In this document: one piece after another, positions 1 to 6,139 of the stretch
Numbering within the stretch: position 1 is the first letter of the stretch
How the letters are laid out: every line of letters begins with the position of its first letter
NCBI GenBank assembly: GCA_013298335.1
Contig: JAAFHI010000055.1
Location: 1 to 10,171 of the forward strand
Length of the DNA: 10,171 nucleotides
From: Actinomycetota bacterium
GTDB lineage: Bacteria; Acidobacteriota; Blastocatellia; Chloracidobacteriales; Chloracidobacteriaceae
Reading direction: 5' to 3'
Position numbers and translations under genes: made by a program
Notes under the pieces: model-generated
What the model was told of the DNA's origin: nothing
Seen by the model: only the letters and a program-made list of their open reading frames with translations
The model's database searches: none

Positions 1-13
1 GCTCTTCCGATCT
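1..13 (+). other. Residual Illumina adapter at contig edge
   Basis: The first 13 bases read GCTCTTCCGATCT, identical to the 3' end of the universal Illumina sequencing adapter. This is probably untrimmed library sequence carried into the assembly rather than genomic DNA. It happens to stay open in the frame of the following gene, so the first four residues of a naive translation (SSDL) should be discarded. The complementary adapter end is not present at the right edge of the window. Confidence 0.88.
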
Positions 14-2147
14 CGACGCGAAACCGGCCCCGCCGCTTCGCTGGCTCCACAACGCCCCGATCGACCTCATTGTCGGATGCGGCGCGTGGTCGCTGCCCCT
101 GCTCTGGCTGGCCAGTACCTATGAAGCCAGGTTTGCCGCCGGTTTCGCGCTGGCCTTCTACGGACTGGCGTTGCTCATCAACTACCCGCACTACATGGCG
201 ACGATCCACCGCGCCTACGGACGGCCCGAGGACCGGCGGCGGTTCAAAAATTTCACGGTTTATCTCACGTTCGGCCTCTTCGTCGCGCTCATCGCGGTGC
301 ATGCCGCCCCGCCGCTGCTGCCGTGGGCGTTCACGGCGTACGTGCTGTGGAGCCCGTGGCACTACACCGGGCAGAACTACGGGCTGGCCGTCATGCTCGC
401 CCGCCGCAACGGCCTGACCTTTTCGAAAAGCCTGCGGACGATCTTCTACGCCGTATTCGAACTGTCCTACGTCATGCTGCTCGTCGGCTTCAACGTCGGC
501 GTTTCGACCGACCGGCTGGTCCTGTCGTTCGGACTGACGCCGGGATTCGCCAGGGGTGCGCTCGGCGTGGCGGGCGTGTTCCTCGCGCTGGCGCTCGTCT
601 GGTCGGTCCGGGGGCTCGTGCGGCAGAAGGGCTGGCGACCGGCGTTCCCGTCGCTGCTGCTCACCGCGACGCAACTGCTCTGGTTTCTTCCGGCGGCCTG
701 GCTGGCGTGGAAAGGCAACGGCCTGATTCAGGCCCGCTACAGTTCCGGCGTGCTGGCGATTCTGCATTCCACGCAATATCTCTGGGTCACGAGTTTCTAC
801 GCCAAACGCGACGCCGAGGCGAAGGGGGCGGGGAGCTGGCGCGGCGCGGGGTATTTCGCCCTGCTCGTCATCGGCGGCATCGCGCTCTTCATTCCGGGTC
901 CCTGGGTGGCGAGCGCGCTTTTCAGGACCGATTTCACGACGAGTTTTCTCGCCTTCACCGCGCTGGTGAACCTGCATCACTTCATTCTCGACGGCGCGGT
1001 GTGGAAACTGCGCGACCGGCGCCTGACGAACCTGCTCATCGAAACCGGCGCGCCGGCGACCGAGACCCGCCCGGCGGGCATCGGCCCCGGCTGGCGACTG
1101 GCGTTCGGCGCGGCGGCGCTGGCGCTCATCGGGCTGGCCGGGCTGGATCAGTTCAAGTTTTATCTCGGACTCCGTCCGGACGACCTGGGGCGGCTCGCCC
1201 GGGCCGAGGCGCTGAATGCGCACGACGCGCTCGTCAGCCTGCGGGTCGGAAAGGCGGAAGCCGCGGCGGGAAATCCCGAACGGGCGCGGGCGGCGTTCGA
1301 ACGCGCGGTCGCGACCAATCCCTACGACGCGGAAAGCCAGTCGCGGCTCGGGCAGATGCTGATCGCGAACGGCGACTACGACGCGGCCTACCGGCACTAC
1401 CGGCGGGTCGTCGAACTGTTGCCGAACGATGTGGACGGCCTCGTGAATTTCGGTGTGCTCGCCGCACGGGCCGGGAATCAGGCGGAGGCGATCCTCGTCT
1501 GGGAACGCGCCGCCCGGCTCGACGCCGACCAGCCTCTCGCGCTGGTGCGGCTGGGTGACGCCTACTTCAAGGCCAGGCGCGCCACCGACGCGACCCGCAG
1601 CTATGAAAAGGCGCTCCTGCTTTATCCGAAGGAATCGCTCGGCGACCCGGCGGCGGCGGCGGAAGTCGTGACCATCGCCATGAAAATCGGCGACGGGTAT
1701 GTCATTCAGAATGACGCCGTCAAGTCGGAAGCCTATTACCGGCAGGCGGCGGAACTGGCGGCCAAGGCCAAACTGGGCACGCTCCAGAGCACGGCGCTCA
1801 TCCGGCGGGCGGAAACCCTCGCCTCCGCGAAACAGACGATTCCGGCGGCGCTGCTCTACCAGCAGGCCCTCGCGGTGGATGCCGACCTGCCCGACCGGCA
1901 GGCCGAAGGCATCGACTGGTTCAACTACGGCGCGTTTCTCTCCGAATCGGGCGCGCCGCCGGAACTCGCCTTCGTCACCTGCCTGAACGCTGAAAAACTG
2001 ATCGGAGAGGGGCCTGACGACCTGCTCAAGGCGGTGCGGGAACTGCGCGACAAACTTGAAAAGAACCTCGGCGCGCGCGCGCCCGAGGTCCGGAAGGATT
2101 TCGCGAAGTATCTCCAGAAGGCACGGTCATGGCAGCCGCCGACGTAA
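3..2147 (+). CDS. Multi-pass membrane protein with C-terminal TPR domain, 5' partial
   Basis: This open frame enters from the left edge and stops at 2145-2147. Genuine coding begins about base 15, giving roughly 710 visible residues; the start is missing, and the TTG at 171 is internal because hydrophobic coding continues upstream. The N-terminal half (to about base 1190) is a series of hydrophobic segments. It carries polar, histidine-bearing motifs: NYPHYMATIHRAYG (180-221), SPWHYTGQNYG (351-383), LHSTQYLW (near 760-785) and NLHHFILDGAVWKLRD (near 967-1015). From about 1210 to 1640 there are about four TPR units (GNPERARAAFERAVATNP, GDYDAAYRHYRRVVELLP and similar), followed by more degenerate helical repeats to the end. 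TPRs usually bind protein partners; the membrane half is unassigned. Repeated His/Gln/Asp motifs in membrane helices suggest metal or cofactor binding, by inference only. A TMTC-like membrane-plus-TPR glycosyltransferase was considered, but no GT-C signature is visible in the part seen. Alanine codons are strongly GCG-biased. Confidence 0.85.
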   Translation, partial: SSDLDAKPAPPLRWLHNAPIDLIVGCGAWSLPLLWLASTYEARFAAGFALAFYGLALLINYPHYMATIHRAYGRPEDRRRFKNFTVYLTFGLFVALIAVHAAPPLLPWAFTAYVLWSPWHYTGQNYGLAVMLARRNGLTFSKSLRTIFYAVFELSYVMLLVGFNVGVSTDRLVLSFGLTPGFARGALGVAGVFLALALVWSVRGLVRQKGWRPAFPSLLLTATQLLWFLPAAWLAWKGNGLIQARYSSGVLAILHSTQYLWVTSFYAKRDAEAKGAGSWRGAGYFALLVIGGIALFIPGPWVASALFRTDFTTSFLAFTALVNLHHFILDGAVWKLRDRRLTNLLIETGAPATETRPAGIGPGWRLAFGAAALALIGLAGLDQFKFYLGLRPDDLGRLARAEALNAHDALVSLRVGKAEAAAGNPERARAAFERAVATNPYDAESQSRLGQMLIANGDYDAAYRHYRRVVELLPNDVDGLVNFGVLAARAGNQAEAILVWERAARLDADQPLALVRLGDAYFKARRATDATRSYEKALLLYPKESLGDPAAAAEVVTIAMKIGDGYVIQNDAVKSEAYYRQAAELAAKAKLGTLQSTALIRRAETLASAKQTIPAALLYQQALAVDADLPDRQAEGIDWFNYGAFLSESGAPPELAFVTCLNAEKLIGEGPDDLLKAVRELRDKLEKNLGARAPEVRKDFAKYLQKARSWQPPT

Positions 2148-2264
2148 CGGCGGGAGGGTCGCGGTCGAAACCTTGAAATGCGGGACCGTTGGTGCGACAC
2201 TTCGCGTCCCGCAAGCGTCAAGCAGGACGCGTTTGCCATTCTTTTCGACCGGGAACAAGCTGAA
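2148..2264 (+). promoter_or_regulatory. Leader region with two competing hairpins
   Basis: This 117-bp gap precedes the coiled-coil gene. TGCGGGAC at 2179-2186 pairs perfectly with GTCCCGCA at 2206-2213 (8-bp stem, 19-nt loop). CGCGTCC at 2203-2209 pairs with GGACGCG at 2225-2231 (7-bp stem, 15-nt loop). The right arm of the first overlaps the left arm of the second, so they cannot form together. Neither is followed by a T-tract, so they are not classical intrinsic terminators. A weak promoter-like pair, TTGAAA (2173-2178) and GACACT (2196-2201) with 17-bp spacing, lies inside the first hairpin. In GC-rich DNA such pairings can arise by chance. Confidence 0.25.
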
Positions 2265-3119
2265 ATGAGCGGTTCGACCCTTGGCGACAAATCGAACTAC
2301 CTGAAAGAAGCCGCCAGCGAACCGTATAACATCTGGTCGATGGTCCTGTTTCTTTCGGCGGCGGCCTACACGCAGGACTGGATTCCGCTTGCCGCCGGGG
2401 TCGCGGTCGAAGCCGCCTACCTCACGGTCATTCCGGCAACCACTTTCTATCGCCGCCTCGTCGAACGCCGCGCTTCCCGACGCAACCAGCAGTTCCGCCG
2501 GCAGCAGCGCGAGGAAATGGTCCGCACCTTCGAACCGCGCGACCGCGAAATGGTCGAGTTCCTGCGTTTTCAGAAGAACAAGATTTACGAGAACTACCTG
2601 AAATTCACCCAGCTTCGGGACCTCCCGGTCTCGATTCAGGTCCTCGACGTGATGTGGGAGCAGTTCGTGGATCTGCTCGACATCTACCGCCGCCGCAAGA
2701 ACCACCTCCGGTCCATCAACCGCCAGTCGATCCAGAACCAGATTCTCCAGACCCAGCGGTCCATGCCGCAGGCCGACGCCGCGACCCGCATCCTGATGGA
2801 GCGCAACCTCGAAATCCTTCAGCGCCGCCTTCAGACGTTCGACGAAATCGAAAAGAGCGTCCGGCGGGTCGAAGCCGAACTTCAGGCCATCGAGAACAAG
2901 TTCAGCCTCATCAACGATCAGGTGGTGACGATGAATTCGCTCGGCGGCGTCGGGGCGCTCGACCTCAACTTCGATGAACTCCTCAACAACATCGAAGTCA
3001 CCAAGCAGGTCCTCGAAGAGACGAGCCCGGTTCTCACCGGTCTCAATGCCATGGAAAGCACCAACAATCCGGAACAGTTCCAGCCCGCCCCGCAGATGCG
3101 CCGTCGGCAGTACGAGTAA
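2265..3119 (+). CDS. Membrane-anchored coiled-coil protein, unknown function (284 aa)
   Basis: I prefer the ATG at 2265, preceded by a weak GGGAA about 9 nt upstream. An in-frame ATG at 2178 would add 29 polar, low-complexity residues, has no ribosome site and overlaps the hairpins. The protein opens with a short polar stretch (SNYLKEAASEPYN). Next comes a membrane hairpin, residues about 23-37 and 39-58 (IWSMVLFLSAAAY, then LAAGVAVEAAYLTVIPA), and then an Arg-rich juxtamembrane segment (RRLVERRASRRNQQFRRQQR). Residues about 75-240 are highly charged and helical, with Glu/Arg/Gln heptad-like patterns suggesting coiled coil. The C-terminus is a short Pro/Gln tail. The N-terminal pattern NYLKEA..YN followed by a helical hairpin resembles uncharacterised proteins I recall from Acidobacteria-like genomes. 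No catalytic motif is visible; a structural or scaffolding role on the cytoplasmic face is a guess. It converges on the STT3 remnant with an 18-bp gap. Confidence 0.8.
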   Translation: MSGSTLGDKSNYLKEAASEPYNIWSMVLFLSAAAYTQDWIPLAAGVAVEAAYLTVIPATTFYRRLVERRASRRNQQFRRQQREEMVRTFEPRDREMVEFLRFQKNKIYENYLKFTQLRDLPVSIQVLDVMWEQFVDLLDIYRRRKNHLRSINRQSIQNQILQTQRSMPQADAATRILMERNLEILQRRLQTFDEIEKSVRRVEAELQAIENKFSLINDQVVTMNSLGGVGALDLNFDELLNNIEVTKQVLEETSPVLTGLNAMESTNNPEQFQPAPQMRRRQYE

Positions 3120-3137
3120 CCGCCCGCCGCCGTCCCG

Positions 3138-3781
3138 TCACGGAAGCATCCGCGCGTTTCCGCCTGCAAGCACCTGGGCTTCGGTCACCTCGAACCGGGC
3201 GACACCGCCACCGGCCGTGACGGTGTAGGGCGCAATCGCGACTACGTCTGAAAAGGCCTGTTTGCCCTGCGCGTAGGGCAGGATGCACTCGAAGTTTCCC
3301 TGGGCGTCCGCGCGGACGAGGTCAAAATAGTCGAATTCCCGCCCCGTTTCCGACCGGAGACGGGTCTGAACCCGAACTTCCCCGTTCGGCCCGATCCGCC
3401 CGCGCAGCCGTGCCCCAGCCACGTATTCGAAGACTTTTGCCGCCGGGGACGGTTCATTCATTCCGGGGTACACCGTTTTTACCTGACTTTCATGAACCAG
3501 CCGGAAGTGCCGGCGCGGCAACGCGAGGAGCGCCAGCAGGCCCCAGCCGATCAGCGCCCCGAACAGCCACGGGGACCGTTCGCCGAACCAGCGCGACGCC
3601 CGGAGTCCCACCCAGAAAACATCCCGCCCGACAATCCGAACACGGCCAGCCAGACGGCGCCAAGCGACGGATTGACGCCCGACGGCTCCGCCAGCCGCGT
3701 CGCCACGAACGGCGTGAGAAAAATCGCCGCGCCCGCCCGGTGCCAGGCGCCCGCCAGCATCAGATGGCCGAACCGGGCCGG
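3138..3781 (-). pseudogene. Decayed third STT3 oligosaccharyltransferase copy
   Basis: This remnant lies directly behind the 749-aa STT3 gene. One frame (about 3781-3626) encodes AAIFLTPFVATRLAEPSGVNPSL followed by a hydrophobic stretch, matching residues about 250-290 of both intact copies (PFVASRFFEPSGVNPSL in one). The reading then has to move to another frame, which gives WFGERSPWLFGALIGWGLLALLAL. That frame runs straight into RRHFRLVHES and a complete C-terminal beta domain (to the TGA at 3138-3140). Compared with the intact copies, the first ~235 residues and about 300 residues between the mid membrane segment and HFRLVHES are missing, so D46, the DHH motif, the external-loop Glu and the RWDxG motif are all gone. 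It cannot be a working transferase. A GTG at 3609-3611 could still express a 157-residue, one-helix protein bearing the beta domain, so residual function is possible but unlikely. Confidence 0.78.
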
Positions 3782-3782
3782 G

Positions 3783-6032
3783 TCACTTGCCGCCGGTCGG
3801 GAGCGCGCCCAGGTCGAGCACCCGACCGGTCAGGACATCGTTCTCCGATACCGCGACGGTGGCCGAAGCCCCGCCGGATTTCAACGTGAATCCTTCCAGA
3901 GCGTCAATGTCGGAATAACGCTGGGGTCCGCTTGCGTAGGGGAGGGTGACCTCGAAACGGCCTCCGGCATCAGCCGTCACCGAATCGGCGTATTCGAATG
4001 TCCGCCCGCCGCCCGCCCGGATTTGTCCGGCAACGGCAATCGTCGCTCCGGGAGTCGCCCGTCCCCGGACCACCGCTCCCGGGACGGCTTCAAACAGCAT
4101 GGCGAACGGACGCTGCATGCCGGGGAAACGCAGGTCCTGGCTCTCATGCACCAGCCGGAAGTGCCGCAACCCGGCGGGAGACGATGACCCGGCGGGAATT
4201 CCAAGTCCAACCAGCAGTTGTGTATACAGCCCGTTCTGAATCAGGCTCTGTTTCTCGGTCTCGGAAACCGGGGCCACAGTGTTGCTGGGAATATCCCACC
4301 GGGAAAGCGTGAAAAAGTGCGTCAGGGAGAGCGGCGTGACCAAAATGTAGCGGGCGCGCCGTTTGCGCATCAGTTCGAGGGCGCGATCGGGAGGCTCGAA
4401 AAAAATGACCGCCCCTTCCCGGATGCCGCGCTGATGCCACGGGAAGGTCAGCGGAGAACCGAGGCAGGGCCGTTTCGAAATCTGCACCAGCCAGTGCCCC
4501 AGGTCCCACCTCGCCGTGATCGAATAATCGTCGGGAGCATTCCCGCCCGGGGTGGTTCGCGGCGTCCGGTCGGCAATCCACTGAAGCGTCGGAAAAAGTT
4601 CCACGAACCGTCCATCGGTTGAAACGACTCTCGGTTGCTGGATGTAGAGCAGCATCAGGTAGCTCGGCAACGCCGCCACAATCAGCAGACCGGTCAGGGC
4701 GAGGCGGAGCCGACCTTCCGACAGGCGTTCCCGCCGCCGGATTTCATCAACTCCGAGAAACACGGCCACCCCGAGGACGGCCACAAACGGAACAGCCGCG
4801 AAATTCAGAAATCGCAACTGGTTGATCCCCATCGCCTCCAGCGCCAGACTGGTGAGGGCCAGCGCGAGAAGGGCCGCGTTCCCGCGCAGTCCACGCCAGG
4901 TCAGCCAGCCCACGGCCACGGGGTACAACAGCACCAGTCCCGTGCCGACGCGCAGCACACCGACCAGTCCCGAACGCCACAGCGGGGCTGTCTCCTTAAT
5001 TCCCTGGATAATCGGGTCCGAGGAAAAGACAAATCGGTTTCCGTACGCGGCATAGGAATTCACCGGCTGGTAGTCCAGCAATAGCCCCACCACCAGGACG
5101 AATGCCACCGCGCCGATCATCGCCTGGCCCAGGAACGGAACCGTCCCGCCCCTTACCGCCGAACGGGCGACGCTTCCGCCGAGCAGTCCGGCGGCGGCCA
5201 CCATCCAGCCAATGGTCAGAGACGGATTCACCCCCTCCGGCTCGAAGAACCTGAAGGCCACGAACGGCACCAATCCCCCCGCAGTTGCCCACCAGCTCCG
5301 GACCAGCGCGTCGAGCAGCCGCCCCCGCGCCTCCCCGCGCACCACCAGCGGAAGCAGCGCGGTCATCCCCAGGTGGAGCCCCAGCACGAACGGGAAAACC
5401 GTCGTGAACAGCAATCCCCCGACCAGCGCCATTCCGACCGCCACGCCGCGAAACGAATCCGGACGCGCGTCCGGGTCCGAGGCCCGCTTCGCCATCCGCG
5501 CCAGCGCCAGCAGGTACAACCCCAGAAAAAAGGCTTCAAAAACGTGGTGGTCTATGATGCCGACCGTGGCCTGTAAAACCAGCGGCTCCAAAAACGCGGC
5601 CATGACACCGGCGAGCAACCCCGCCCGCCAGTCACCGAGTTCCTCGGCGATGGTAAAGGCGATCATCGGAATCAGGGCGCCAACCACCGGCGTCACCAGC
5701 GAGGCGATGGCCGTGGCCCACCAGTCGTCGGCCATTCCGAGGGTCAGAAGCTTGATGACCGCCGCATAGAAGATATCGAACCCGTACGGCCAGTAGGTAT
5801 GTCCGCCTTCGGGAAAATTGAGGTACCGGTCCGTGCCGGGCACGAACGGAAAATGCGACACGGCGGCCAGGATGCGCCGCAGGTGGAGGTAGGAATCCGG
5901 CCCTTCCGGAAAGACGCCGACCGGCGTGAACACGCCGACCCAGTTCCCCAGCCGCAGGATCAGCGCCAGCGGAAACAAGGCCAGGCGGTAACGCCGGGCG
6001 GGTGTCAGATGGAAACGTGCCGAAGTGGTCAT
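3783..6032 (-). CDS. STT3-family oligosaccharyltransferase, copy 2 (749 aa)
   Basis: Likely transfers a polyprenyl-linked glycan to asparagine of secreted proteins at the outer face of the cytoplasmic membrane (GT-C fold, GT66 family). Visible features in order: a first membrane helix; the first-loop motif GPDSYLHLRR with D46, the expected metal ligand; about 12 further hydrophobic segments; GIIDHHVFEA (D161-H162-H163), matching the second acidic/His motif; KETAP with E348, the likely counterpart of the external-loop Glu; and QLRF with R407, near the lipid-pyrophosphate Arg. The soluble domain carries ARWDLGHWL at 507-515 in place of WWDYG. Residues 624-749 form a beta-rich domain beginning HFRLVHES, like archaeal AglB C-termini. 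The ATG at 6030-6032 aligns residue for residue with the start of the neighbouring copy; no Shine-Dalgarno is visible. Length is normal for STT3. Substrate and glycan are unknown. Confidence 0.88.
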   Translation of the reverse strand: MTTSARFHLTPARRYRLALFPLALILRLGNWVGVFTPVGVFPEGPDSYLHLRRILAAVSHFPFVPGTDRYLNFPEGGHTYWPYGFDIFYAAVIKLLTLGMADDWWATAIASLVTPVVGALIPMIAFTIAEELGDWRAGLLAGVMAAFLEPLVLQATVGIIDHHVFEAFFLGLYLLALARMAKRASDPDARPDSFRGVAVGMALVGGLLFTTVFPFVLGLHLGMTALLPLVVRGEARGRLLDALVRSWWATAGGLVPFVAFRFFEPEGVNPSLTIGWMVAAAGLLGGSVARSAVRGGTVPFLGQAMIGAVAFVLVVGLLLDYQPVNSYAAYGNRFVFSSDPIIQGIKETAPLWRSGLVGVLRVGTGLVLLYPVAVGWLTWRGLRGNAALLALALTSLALEAMGINQLRFLNFAAVPFVAVLGVAVFLGVDEIRRRERLSEGRLRLALTGLLIVAALPSYLMLLYIQQPRVVSTDGRFVELFPTLQWIADRTPRTTPGGNAPDDYSITARWDLGHWLVQISKRPCLGSPLTFPWHQRGIREGAVIFFEPPDRALELMRKRRARYILVTPLSLTHFFTLSRWDIPSNTVAPVSETEKQSLIQNGLYTQLLVGLGIPAGSSSPAGLRHFRLVHESQDLRFPGMQRPFAMLFEAVPGAVVRGRATPGATIAVAGQIRAGGGRTFEYADSVTADAGGRFEVTLPYASGPQRYSDIDALEGFTLKSGGASATVAVSENDVLTGRVLDLGALPTGGK

Positions 6033-6077
6033 GGTGAAGAAATCAGCGGGGAGTCCTGGATGGCCGGGCGGGGCGGC

Positions 6078-6106
6078 ATTATCCCGTCACCGAAAAATAT
6101 CCGCAA
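6078..6106 (-). promoter_or_regulatory. Candidate sigma-70 promoter for STT3 copy 2
   Basis: On the minus strand TTGCGG (6106-6101, -35) and GATAAT (6083-6078, -10, one mismatch to TATAAT) are separated by exactly 17 bases that include an AT-rich run. It lies in the 107-bp gap between the two intact STT3 genes and would start transcription about 40 nt before the ATG at 6032. It suggests copy 2 may be transcribed independently of copy 1. The -35 box matches only at TTG, so support is moderate. Confidence 0.4.
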
Positions 6107-6139
6107 GCCATCGCCAGGCGAACCACATCCCGGGAATGA

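Noticed and set aside
323..1558. 411-codon open frame inside the membrane-TPR gene
   Set aside because: Arg/Ala/Gly-rich out-of-frame translation; the overlapping frame has clear membrane helices and TPRs.
2178..2264. Upstream ATG of the coiled-coil gene (29 extra residues)
   Set aside because: No ribosome site, polar tail lacking features, and it lies within the hairpin region; the ATG at 2265 gives the expected N-terminus.
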